Source of the DNA: a virus | IMG/VR virus record: IMGVR_UViG_3300009079_000036 | Span: 1 to 43,297 of that record | Length of the DNA stretch: 43,297 nt | Strand: one strand, 5' to 3' | Shown: one piece after another, positions 6,857 through 14,016 of the stretch | How positions within the stretch are numbered: position 1 is the first letter of the stretch | Layout: every line of letters starts with the position of its first letter | Position numbers and translations under genes: made by a program | The notes under the pieces: generated by a model | Databases searched by the model: none | What the model was told of the DNA's origin: nothing | Seen by the model: only the letters and a program-made list of their open reading frames with translations

Positions 6857-6880
6857 TCTCAACTTTTTTTGCTATATTTA
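6849..6880 (+). promoter_or_regulatory. Early-type promoter P6
   Basis: T6 at 6849-6854 and TATATTTA at 6873-6880 (18-base gap, one more than the others), preceded by TTTTTTTGC. It lies 22 bases before ATG 6903. Confidence 0.6.
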
Positions 6881-6902
6881 CTTTATAATTAAAAAATAAC
6901 AA

Positions 6903-7313
6903 ATGACTAAATCAGCTCCCAAGTTCAATGTGAACGAAATCAAGTGTAACGGATGGTCCAGCACTTCTTCTATGATTGGCCCAAATTCACGCGCGACCAT
7001 TGAAACTTATATTTCAGTATATCGCACCATGGAAAACTTTGAAGATATTGTATCTGAGATTGCAAAAAATACACACGATGTATATTATGGTTCTAGATGT
7101 AGTAATAACAACGATATTGCTGGGCGTATTTATTCCGCACTTAGTGAGTATGCCTTGAATAAATGGGAAAACGTTGAAGCACTTGCTGAACTTTGGATCA
7201 ATGCACAAGTACAAATGTTAAGCGGTGCTGCGATGTCTACTTTGGTTAAGGAAGCTTTACGCGATTGTGCCGGTGCCGATCATTGGTACGCCTTTGAAAA
7301 AGATTGGAATTAA
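6903..7313 (+). CDS. Unknown protein
   Basis: A 136-residue soluble protein, mostly helical, with several Cys (CNGW, SRCSNN, DCAGADHW) but no regular metal motif. It begins a three-gene unit under P6 that ends with the UvdE-type endonuclease. Its stop overlaps the next start as TAATG. Confidence 0.65.
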   Translation: MTKSAPKFNVNEIKCNGWSSTSSMIGPNSRATIETYISVYRTMENFEDIVSEIAKNTHDVYYGSRCSNNNDIAGRIYSALSEYALNKWENVEALAELWINAQVQMLSGAAMSTLVKEALRDCAGADHWYAFEKDWN

Positions 7314-7552
7314 TGCTTGAATTTGAAGATCGCTTAGCGCGAATTTCAAACACATCGCATATTGTGTGTATTGATGATATGACCATACATAAGGTGTCGT
7401 CTGTTCATTCTGTATGCGATGATATTTATGTGCAAGCCACTGATGGACTAGTATTTGCAGACCTACAAGTTTATACACTTGAAGAAGCTGCAAATATAGA
7501 ACGTAAGATGATAAACATTTGTAGAATTAACGGTATAAAGTATAATGACTAA
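7313..7552 (+). CDS. Small unknown protein
   Basis: A 79-residue protein (MLEFEDRLARIS) with a β-rich body and a final helix. ATG 7313 was preferred to the TTG at 7304 because it forms a TAATG stop/start overlap. It overlaps the UvdE start by 8 bases. No family recognised. Confidence 0.6.
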   Translation: MLEFEDRLARISNTSHIVCIDDMTIHKVSSVHSVCDDIYVQATDGLVFADLQVYTLEEAANIERKMINICRINGIKYND

Positions 7553-8465
7553 TTACGGATATTGTTGTATCAATACAACCCTTAAGAAGAAATCTAATAC
7601 ATACATTGGACGCTCAATGATTAAGAAGACGTTCCTTGAACGTGGCATCCAATATGCAGGTGAATTGGCTGAAGCTAATTGTCGTGATATGATTAAGATC
7701 ATTGAATGGAATGAAGCCAATGGCATCAAGCTCTACCGCATGTCAAGTGATATGTTCCCGTGGATGTCTGAGTATGAGCTAAGTGACTTGCCAAACTTTA
7801 GTGTTATTGCAGAGCTTCTAGCAGAAGCTGGATCGTTGGCACAAAGTTATGGACAACGTTTAACATTCCATCCCGGGCCGTTTTCAGTCTTGGCATCATC
7901 AACACCACATGTTGTTAAGAATACAATTAAAGACTTAAATCAACACGGTGAAATTATGGACTTAATGGGATTACCACGCACACCACATGCAGCCATTAAT
8001 ATCCACGTTAACACTACAGCTCCAAACAAAGAGGATGCCATGACACGTTTCTGTGCTAACTTCTGGCTTTTGAATCCAGCAGTTCGTACTCGATTGGTGG
8101 TTGAGAACGACGATAAAGAAAAACAGTATACTGTTGAAGATCTTCACGGTACCGTCTATGCCAAAATAGGCATTCCAATCACGTTCGATTACCACCACCA
8201 TTGGTGTCACCCTGGAGAACTAACACAAGAAGAAGCACTTAAGCTGGCAGCTACAACTTGGCGAAGTGCCAAGCAGCTTGTGCACTTCTCTTCATGTAAA
8301 CAAATTCACGAAGACGCTTCGCAAACCAATAAGCGGGCACACGCTGATTATATTTATGAATATATTAATGACTATGGTTTAGATCTTGATGTTGAGGTTG
8401 AAGCCAAGGCAAAAGAATTAGCGGTACAAAAGTACCTTGAACAATATGTTATGCATACAGTATAA
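7545..8465 (+). CDS. uvsE: UV damage endonuclease (UvdE/UvsE family)
   Basis: The 306-residue TIM-barrel protein carries the family's hallmarks in order: GYCCINTTL at the N-terminus, a KLYRMSSDMFPW strand (about 62-73), LTFHPGPFSVL (about 105-115), NIHVN, LVVENDD (about 186-192), FDYHHHWCHPG (about 217-227) and VHFSS (about 246-250). These supply metal-binding His, Glu and Asp residues. The enzyme nicks DNA 5' of UV photoproducts and starts excision repair. It is the last gene of the P6 unit. A phage copy would repair virion DNA damage, useful in a sunlit habitat; that ecological point is inference. Confidence 0.9.
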   Translation: MTNYGYCCINTTLKKKSNTYIGRSMIKKTFLERGIQYAGELAEANCRDMIKIIEWNEANGIKLYRMSSDMFPWMSEYELSDLPNFSVIAELLAEAGSLAQSYGQRLTFHPGPFSVLASSTPHVVKNTIKDLNQHGEIMDLMGLPRTPHAAINIHVNTTAPNKEDAMTRFCANFWLLNPAVRTRLVVENDDKEKQYTVEDLHGTVYAKIGIPITFDYHHHWCHPGELTQEEALKLAATTWRSAKQLVHFSSCKQIHEDASQTNKRAHADYIYEYINDYGLDLDVEVEAKAKELAVQKYLEQYVMHTV

Positions 8466-8494
8466 CTTTTATTAATCCATAAAAAATAAAAATC

Positions 8495-8716
8495 ATGAAA
8501 AACTTTTTAGAAAACGCAATCGATTATGCTAAGAATGTTGGTATGTTCTTACTTGAAATTATAACAACCCCAAAATATTGGGCGCCATTCCTTGCAATTA
8601 CTTGGATGATTAGTGGTGTGTTTGGTGTTATTTTTGGAGTAGGCAGTATTGATGTTGCTGAGGTACTTGTAGTAGGTATGGTCACATCACTCTATATGGA
8701 CAGCATTGACAAGTGA
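8495..8716 (+). CDS. Small membrane protein
   Basis: A 73-residue protein with two likely membrane segments, about 30-48 (APFLAITWMISGVFGVIFG) and 52-68, separated by a short turn. Residues 1-27 are amphipathic. The size could fit a holin-like or superinfection protein, but no lysis gene is adjacent, so no function is assigned. Confidence 0.65.
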   Translation: MKNFLENAIDYAKNVGMFLLEIITTPKYWAPFLAITWMISGVFGVIFGVGSIDVAEVLVVGMVTSLYMDSIDK

Positions 8717-8759
8717 AACATTTTTAAAGTTTAGCATATAATTATTAAATCACCCGATT

Positions 8760-8942
8760 ATGGCAAATGATAAATTGAAATCTCTCGGATACAAAGAGCT
8801 CCTTTGTATTAATGCCGACCCAGAAACCAGCAAGTACTGGAAAGTTGCACCTAAGGGTGGTTGCAATGAAGTGGTGCGGGTCGACATAAACACCAGCAAA
8901 GTGTTATGCCATAGATGTACGATGCGTTTAGCATCAAAATAG
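8760..8942 (+). CDS. Small cysteine-containing protein
   Basis: A 60-residue protein with four Cys: C16, C35, and CHRC near 50-53. The spacing could form a zinc ribbon. No further domain. A strong terminator follows at once, closing the left half of the window. Confidence 0.6.
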   Translation: MANDKLKSLGYKELLCINADPETSKYWKVAPKGGCNEVVRVDINTSKVLCHRCTMRLASK

Positions 8943-8954
8943 GATTAATCCTAA

Positions 8955-8988
8955 TGAGGGGGAACTGGTTTCCCCCTCACTCTTTTTA
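8955..8988 (+). terminator. Strong rho-independent terminator
   Basis: A perfect 10-bp stem, TGAGGGGGAA with TTCCCCCTCA, closes a 5-base loop, followed by CTCTTTTTA. It separates early-type genes from the head-protein cassette. Confidence 0.95.
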
Positions 8989-8989
8989 T

Positions 8990-9004
8990 GATATATAGTA
9001 TAAT
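8990..9004 (+). promoter_or_regulatory. GATATATA late-type promoter motif
   Basis: GATATATAGTATAATG directly after the terminator and 25-39 bases before ATG 9029. The first 14 bases are identical to those at 16265. It is the best candidate promoter for the capsid-tag cassette. Confidence 0.6.
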
Positions 9005-9028
9005 GCAATAAAAATATATTATTATAAA

Positions 9029-9433
9029 ATGAAACATTTTGAAACTTTTGAAAGCTTTGTATTTGAGGCAAAAGTTGGCGCAAAAATTACTGCTAAAGTT
9101 CCAGCTCCTATGAAGAAGTTTATTCTTGGAGAACTTCAGAATGCATCAGGATGGTCGCATGAATTATATGATTTAATGAATGACATTATCAACATGCATA
9201 GAGAATATGATTTAGATCTTACACGCAATGATAGTACAGGTCCACAACCAATTACTTGGGATGAATTAAAGTTGGCAAGTGCAAATGGCACCTTTGCTGA
9301 GCGTGCTATTCAAGTGCTTAATGATGTTTGGGCTAATATGGGTGATTGGGCTAAGGAACACGTATATGCAGATTACAACGAATGGTTTAGAGTTAGCAAG
9401 AAGGATAGACCGATGTATGGCGAAACTGAATAA
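9029..9433 (+). CDS. Capsid-tagged unknown protein
   Basis: The 134-residue protein begins MKHFETFESFVFEAKVG, the first of five N-termini here matching MKxIxxFExFxxE. T4 internal head proteins start with a comparable targeting peptide (MKTYQEFIAEA) that is cut after Glu by the prohead protease; here VFE|A would be the cut. The rest is helical with Trp-rich segments (NDVWANMGDWAKEHVYADYNEW) and is not recognised. It is the first gene after the terminator and late motif. Inference: a minor protein carried inside the head. Confidence 0.7.
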   Translation: MKHFETFESFVFEAKVGAKITAKVPAPMKKFILGELQNASGWSHELYDLMNDIINMHREYDLDLTRNDSTGPQPITWDELKLASANGTFAERAIQVLNDVWANMGDWAKEHVYADYNEWFRVSKKDRPMYGETE

Positions 9434-9441
9434 TTAACAAT

Positions 9442-10137
9442 ATGAAATACATAAATACATTTGAATCATTTATTAATGAAGGTAGAAGCAGTCTTGACGG
9501 ATTGTCTTCTAAACTTACATCTGATGTATTTAAGTATTGGGTAAAAAACTATGTGGGTGGTGAAGCCAAAATTGAATATGAAACTGACGTTGATGGTCAG
9601 CTTGCGTTTGATTTAATTTGTACACTACATGTTAGTAATAAAGTTAAGGGTTTTGAAATCCTAGATTCTACAGGTGCTGATGGTCGTGCATTCGATGACG
9701 ATGGTGATGAGCAAACGCCTTATATCATTATTGATTTCGGCATTAATCCAGAGTGGTTACCGGGTGAATGGTCAACAATGTACATGTATCTTTCTGATAC
9801 AATGCGCCATGAAATTGAACACATCACACAAGACGGTCAAGAGGTTGGCAACTACAGACCTGGTAAACCGTCTGATGATGATAGCCAAGTAAGATTACTT
9901 ATTAAAATGGGCATCCTTCCACAGTCACAATATCTTATGCTTCCAAAAGAAGTTGATGCAAACCTACAGGGTTTAAGATATGAATCAAAGAAGAGAAGAG
10001 AGAGCATGTCCGATGCTGTAAATAGATACTTAGATACTCAAGAGCAAGCGGGTGTTATCGATGGTAATGAACGTGAAGCCGTACTTGATTTATGGAGAAG
10101 ACGTGCTAAAAAAATCGGGGGTATCCCACAATTCTAA
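9442..10137 (+). CDS. Capsid-tagged zinc metalloprotease-like protein
   Basis: The 231-residue protein joins a capsid-targeting-like N-terminus (MKYINTFESFINEG, predicted cut INE|G) to a zincin domain. HEIEH at 123-127 gives two His ligands and the catalytic Glu; LPKEVDAN near 167-174 offers E170 as third ligand. A β-rich region with PYIIIDFG precedes it. If it is packaged, a protease would travel in the capsid, to act during maturation or after injection; this is inference. Stop and next start overlap as TAATG at 10135-10139. A non-packaged assembly protease is the alternative. Confidence 0.75.
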   Translation: MKYINTFESFINEGRSSLDGLSSKLTSDVFKYWVKNYVGGEAKIEYETDVDGQLAFDLICTLHVSNKVKGFEILDSTGADGRAFDDDGDEQTPYIIIDFGINPEWLPGEWSTMYMYLSDTMRHEIEHITQDGQEVGNYRPGKPSDDDSQVRLLIKMGILPQSQYLMLPKEVDANLQGLRYESKKRRESMSDAVNRYLDTQEQAGVIDGNEREAVLDLWRRRAKKIGGIPQF

Positions 10138-10772
10138 TGAAACACATAAAACTTTTTGAAGCATTTAATAACGCTGAATTATATGAGTGTATAAATTCTA
10201 TCATGGATACAAATCTTTCGGACGTTGAAATTGATGCAATGCTTGACGAGGGATTATTTTCTTGGCTTAAGGGTTTATTTAAGAATCCTAAAATTAAAAG
10301 AGAACTTGATAAATTAGCTAAACAGCTTGTTGAGACTCGCGTTAGTATTGCCAAGATTGATATGGAAGAAAACAACATTGAAGAATTCGAGAATGAGCTT
10401 GAAGCACAAGATGATTTTGATCCATACTCAACTTCAACTAAAGATAAACGTCCAGGTGCTGCGATGAAATCATACAGGCCGTCTAAATCTGGTTTTGATG
10501 ATAATGATCCAACCCAAATAAAAAAGCAAGTTCTTAAGGATTTGGAAACTAATATTATTGAGCGTATGGATGAAATTGGTGAGGTCGAACCGCAATTGAA
10601 AACATATGTGAATAAAGTAAAGCTTGAATCTAGAATTCAATCAACTGAACATATCATGCGTATGGCTGATAATGATATTAAGCGTGTATTGAGTAAGATG
10701 GTTGCAAAAGATAAATCAACTGATAAAGAGCTTTCAAAAGAATTACAAAAACAATTGAATACAAATGACTAA
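10137..10772 (+). CDS. Capsid-tagged helical protein
   Basis: The 211-residue protein starts MKHIKLFEAFNNAE, close to the gene at 10896 but lacking the INE cut residues, so it may be targeted without being trimmed. It is highly charged and mostly helical, with coiled-coil-like stretches around 55-95 and 125-210 and a central Gly/Asp/Ser linker. Nothing else is recognised. It overlaps the basic 41-codon gene by 8 bases. A core or internal head role is inferred from the tag and neighbours. Confidence 0.65.
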   Translation: MKHIKLFEAFNNAELYECINSIMDTNLSDVEIDAMLDEGLFSWLKGLFKNPKIKRELDKLAKQLVETRVSIAKIDMEENNIEEFENELEAQDDFDPYSTSTKDKRPGAAMKSYRPSKSGFDDNDPTQIKKQVLKDLETNIIERMDEIGEVEPQLKTYVNKVKLESRIQSTEHIMRMADNDIKRVLSKMVAKDKSTDKELSKELQKQLNTND

Positions 10773-10890
10773 GAAGGAAATCCATAAGGCAAAATTTAGA
10801 GGCGGTCTAAGAAGCACACGTTCAAGTAAGAAAGCTTGTTTACGTATGCAATCTAATGAAGCTATCTTGAAAAAAACATTGACTAAATAA
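10765..10890 (+). CDS. 41-residue highly basic protein
   Basis: ATG 10765 opens 41 codons (MTKKEIHKAKFRGGLRSTRS, then SKKACLRMQSNEAILKKTLTK) ending at TAA 10888-10890. Lys and Arg make up about a third of residues with only two acidic ones. It overlaps the end of the previous gene by 8 bases and ends 5 bases before the next start, filling the gap exactly. A DNA-binding internal head peptide is a reasonable guess from charge and location. Confidence 0.65.
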   Translation: MTKKEIHKAKFRGGLRSTRSSKKACLRMQSNEAILKKTLTK

Positions 10891-10895
10891 TAATC

Positions 10896-11939
10896 ATGAA
10901 GCACATAAAATTATTTGAGCATTTTATAAATGAAGAACAGCCAAAATGGCATGATTCAGATGCACCGGATGCTAATGGTAAATTTAAGGAACTGAGTCCA
11001 AAAGATTTGGCGGCTTGGCTTATTGACACACGTGATGGTGATGTTCAAAGAATTTCAGGTGCACTTACACAGCAAATTGTATTCAACAGAAATGAAGATC
11101 CAGAATACGCAAGCAAAATGGAAGATACTCGTAAAGAGGTCTATAAACAATTAGGCCGTGAAGATCTACTCGAAGCTTATAATATTAATAAGTATTCTCC
11201 ATCATCTTATGCGAAACTTGTAGCTAGTGGCGGTATGTCATTTGAAGACGCTATGAAAGAATCTGGCTTGCCTTTTACGATTCTTATGAAGCTTGTGAAA
11301 AAGTATGACAAATCGTTTGCTTTATCTTTTGAAGCTGAAGCTAAGCCAGGGCCAGACGAGTATATGACAGGTCTTGATAAGGAAGAAGAAGAGGATAAGG
11401 AAGACCAGATTGCAAAGCAACGCGATATGGACGATGACGATGCTTCTGCTTATAAGGAAATGCCGGGTGATGAAGAAGCTAGAGAGAAAGGTAAGGTTAA
11501 AACATCCAAGCATGTTAAATCATACCATGAGCTTTATGGTGATAAGACAGATGAAGAGCTTTCTGATTATGAGGAGGACGATGTAGATTACGATAAGATT
11601 TACAAAAAGTATAAATATCGCAAAAGAAATGAATCTGTAGTTAATGAAGAAAAAGCAGAAGGCGATAGGGGTCCAATTGATAATCCAGATATTGAAAAAG
11701 CACTTAAGAAAAAAGAAGAAGAAACCGGTGTACCGATTGAATTTCTAAGACTTGTCATGCGAAGAGGTATGGCAGCTTGGAAGACAGGTCACAGACCAGG
11801 CGCCGGTCAAGAACAATGGGGCTATGCTAGAGTTAATTCATTTTTAACTAAGCAAGAAGGCACATGGGGTGGTGCTGATTCTGACATTGCTAAAGAGGTT
11901 CGTGATGGTGGCCACGACAATAAATTGAAATCCGCTTAA
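10896..11939 (+). CDS. Capsid-tagged DUF5824-like protein
   Basis: The 347-residue protein has three parts. The N-terminus MKHIKLFEHFINEEQ is the clearest capsid-tag copy (cut expected after INE). A long middle region (about 140-250) is very rich in Asp, Glu and Lys. The C-terminal domain near 258-345 contains FLRLVMRRGMAAWKTGHRPG and QWGYARVNSFL, the pattern I recall as DUF5824, shared by phages and large eukaryotic DNA viruses, function unknown. A second site-like string, SVVNEEK, near 244-250 precedes that domain and might release it. Inference: a scaffold or cargo protein of the head. Confidence 0.7.
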   Translation: MKHIKLFEHFINEEQPKWHDSDAPDANGKFKELSPKDLAAWLIDTRDGDVQRISGALTQQIVFNRNEDPEYASKMEDTRKEVYKQLGREDLLEAYNINKYSPSSYAKLVASGGMSFEDAMKESGLPFTILMKLVKKYDKSFALSFEAEAKPGPDEYMTGLDKEEEEDKEDQIAKQRDMDDDDASAYKEMPGDEEAREKGKVKTSKHVKSYHELYGDKTDEELSDYEEDDVDYDKIYKKYKYRKRNESVVNEEKAEGDRGPIDNPDIEKALKKKEEETGVPIEFLRLVMRRGMAAWKTGHRPGAGQEQWGYARVNSFLTKQEGTWGGADSDIAKEVRDGGHDNKLKSA

Positions 11940-11959
11940 TAAAAGCGTATAATATTAAC

Positions 11960-11977
11960 GATATATAACTAATAAAG
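11960..11977 (+). promoter_or_regulatory. GATATATA late-type promoter motif
   Basis: GATATATAACTAATAAAG lies about 20-37 bases before ATG 11997 in the 57-base gap before the acidic scaffold-like gene. Confidence 0.5.
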
Positions 11978-11996
11978 TTAAAAAAATACTTATACA

Positions 11997-13217
11997 ATGA
12001 CTAAGTTAAAATCATTTGAAGAGTATGTTGCTGATATCGATTCTGCTGAAGAGATTGAAAACACTGAGCTGGAGATGGGTGAACCAACCGAAGCTGAAGG
12101 TGAAGAAGAAGTGATTACTCAAGACCAAGAAGATGGCGGGGATTTAAGCCCAGCCGAAGTTGAAGGCGATGAGGCCGGAGAGGAGGTTGAAGATATGGAT
12201 GATACTGTTCCTTCTGATGAACAGGATGTTCTAGTAAATGGCGAAGAAGTTGACGAGGAGCCAAAAGATATCTCTGACGAAATTGAGGGTGCTGAATCTG
12301 ACGACGAAGATGAATCAGACAATGAGGACGAATCTGACGACGAGGACGAATCTGATGACGATGAAGATGTTGAAGAATCATTTGGATTTGATTTTCTTGA
12401 TGAAGCCATGAGTGATGATATCTTTATCTCTGAAGCAACAGACGACTTTGCAGGTTGGATTGCTTTTTTCAATGGTAAAAAAGTTGAAATCACAAAAGAT
12501 GAAGCTAAAGATCTTTGGGGTGCAAAGAAACTTGCTATTGCAAAAATGAAAGTGCCTAAATCAAAAGAATATATGGTAGCTATTGCACCGGCGGTTGAAG
12601 AGATGTTTATCTCTGAAGCTGAGGTTGATATTATCCCAGAAATCAATGGTGAATTCATGCAGCTTTATTCTAAGCTACATGACCTAGGCGAGGAAACTAC
12701 AGATTCTAATTGGAGAAAAGCTATTGATTCAATCATTAAAAATCTTGAAAACGTAGAGGGTAAGATTGAAGGATACGCAAAGAAATTGGGTATTGTTCCA
12801 GTACACGAGGATTCAACTATTGTAGAATCTTGTGATAAGTGCAACGAAGATCCATGTGTATGCGAATCTGAAGAGACTAAAGAAGAGGTTGCTAAAGAAG
12901 TTGCTGAAATGCTTAAAGAGTGTTATGACGCTGCTAAGAACGAAGCAAAAGCTTGGGAAGCTGATATGCACGACGAGCATACTATTGAATCTTACTTAAA
13001 AGAGAATGCGGTGCTGGTTGCTGCGTTAGCGGTCAATGCATTGAAAGAATGCAAAGAAGAAATGACGCTTGAAACATATGAAGGTGTTTGCAATGAACTA
13101 AAAGAATCTTATGCTAAGAAAATCGAAGAGCTTAAAGAATCTTTTAGTGCTGACGGCGATGAGATTGAGGTTGAAGTCAAAGCTGACAAGACACCAGAAG
13201 CTAGCGACGAAGAATAA
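11997..13217 (+). CDS. Acidic scaffold-like head protein with internal cleavage-type sites
   Basis: The 406-residue protein starts MTKLKSFEEYVAD, the most diverged capsid tag. Residues 15-128 are almost wholly acidic. Three strings then fit the T4 prohead protease rule (I/L)-x-E|A: LDE|A at 134-137, and identical FISE|A at 143-147 and 204-208. The last two flank a compact domain of about 60 residues (AGWIAFFNGKK, then AIAKMKVPKSKEYMVAIAPA), which I have the impression of seeing in other T4-like phages. A Cys cluster (CDKCNEDPCVCE at 279-290) and a long charged helical C-terminus follow. Composition suits a prohead core scaffold cut to peptides on maturation. No major capsid gene is in view to confirm this. 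Confidence 0.65.
   Translation: MTKLKSFEEYVADIDSAEEIENTELEMGEPTEAEGEEEVITQDQEDGGDLSPAEVEGDEAGEEVEDMDDTVPSDEQDVLVNGEEVDEEPKDISDEIEGAESDDEDESDNEDESDDEDESDDDEDVEESFGFDFLDEAMSDDIFISEATDDFAGWIAFFNGKKVEITKDEAKDLWGAKKLAIAKMKVPKSKEYMVAIAPAVEEMFISEAEVDIIPEINGEFMQLYSKLHDLGEETTDSNWRKAIDSIIKNLENVEGKIEGYAKKLGIVPVHEDSTIVESCDKCNEDPCVCESEETKEEVAKEVAEMLKECYDAAKNEAKAWEADMHDEHTIESYLKENAVLVAALAVNALKECKEEMTLETYEGVCNELKESYAKKIEELKESFSADGDEIEVEVKADKTPEASDEE
12297..12368 (+). repeat. Tandem 18-base repeat coding EDESDD
   Basis: Three imperfect 18-base units coding EDESD(N/D) lie within the acidic gene (residues about 101-124). They create a Ser-rich open frame on the opposite strand that is only a shadow. Confidence 0.7.
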
Positions 13218-13237
13218 GCGATAACACAAATTCGCAC

Positions 13238-13295
13238 GATTGTTACGAAACAATCAATAGAGGTCCGTGTATAATACATGGACCTTTTATTTTTT
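13238..13295 (+). terminator. Terminator after the head cassette
   Basis: A first hairpin (GATTGTT with AACAATC, 13238-13255) is followed by the main one: AGGTCCGTGTA with TACATGGACCT (13261-13285, 11 bp with one G-T pair, 3-base loop) and a TTTTATTTTTT tail. It ends the capsid-tag cassette. Confidence 0.9.
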
Positions 13296-13297
13296 AT

Positions 13298-13816
13298 ATG
13301 CCAAGAATTGACATACATACCGTTTATATGAATATTGCTTATTCAGTTTCTGAACTTAGTTATGCTGAGAGACGGAAGGTTGGATGTGTTATTATTAAGG
13401 ATAATCAAATTGTTTCATTTGGATATAATGGAACCCCAGTTGGTTTTGAAAATGCATGTGAAGATAATGTAATTACTAAGATTGATGTAGATTACGCAAC
13501 GTCACCGGATATTGTTAATGATCTAGAAGATAATGGCTTTAATTGCATGGATGGATGTTGTGTAAAAACAGAACATACAACTAAGCGTGAAGTACTCCAT
13601 GCAGAATCAAATGCTATAACTAAAATTGCTAAATCAACTCTATCATCTGATGGTGCAATTTTATATACTACCACAGCGCCATGTTTTGAATGTTCAAAAT
13701 TGATTATTCAATCAGGTATTAAAGAAGTATTCTATAATGAAACATATCGTGATATGAGTGGTATAGATTTATTAAATAAAGCAAATATTAATGTAACCCA
13801 AACACATGTCATTTAA
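13298..13816 (+). CDS. dCMP deaminase
   Basis: The 172-residue protein has the zinc deaminase signatures: HAE at 101-103 (zinc-binding His and proton-shuttling Glu) and PCFEC at 128-132 (two Cys ligands), plus the GYNGTPVGF substrate loop at 42-50. It converts dCMP to dUMP for thymidylate synthesis. The Cys-rich insert (NCMDGCCVK, 82-90) resembles the extra zinc site of T4-type enzymes. It follows a terminator directly, so a promoter must lie within 13218-13297 or transcription reads through. Stop overlaps the next start. Confidence 0.9.
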   Translation: MPRIDIHTVYMNIAYSVSELSYAERRKVGCVIIKDNQIVSFGYNGTPVGFENACEDNVITKIDVDYATSPDIVNDLEDNGFNCMDGCCVKTEHTTKREVLHAESNAITKIAKSTLSSDGAILYTTTAPCFECSKLIIQSGIKEVFYNETYRDMSGIDLLNKANINVTQTHVI

Positions 13817-14015
13817 TAAAGCATTTATCCCAGACCTAGAATATTTAATTAGTTGTATTGATGCAAATCCAAAGCAAGTATTTGATCAATATAAAAAAAC
13901 AGATGCATTCATGGGCCCATCAGATTCAATGATATTAATAATAGCTTTTCTAGAAACATATGAAAAAACTAATGGATCTATTCCTGAAAAGTTCACAGAA
14001 AAATACAAAAAGTAA
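13806..14015 (+). CDS. Small unknown protein
   Basis: A 69-residue helical protein (MSFNKAFIPDLEYLISCIDA) that overlaps the deaminase end by 11 bases. No motif recognised. Confidence 0.6.
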   Translation: MSFNKAFIPDLEYLISCIDANPKQVFDQYKKTDAFMGPSDSMILIIAFLETYEKTNGSIPEKFTEKYKK

Positions 14016-14016
14016 A

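Noticed and set aside
12119-12658. Long minus-strand frame, Ser-rich, opposite the acidic gene
   Set aside because: It mirrors the Asp/Glu repeats of the + strand gene; low-complexity Ser runs and no start context. A shadow.
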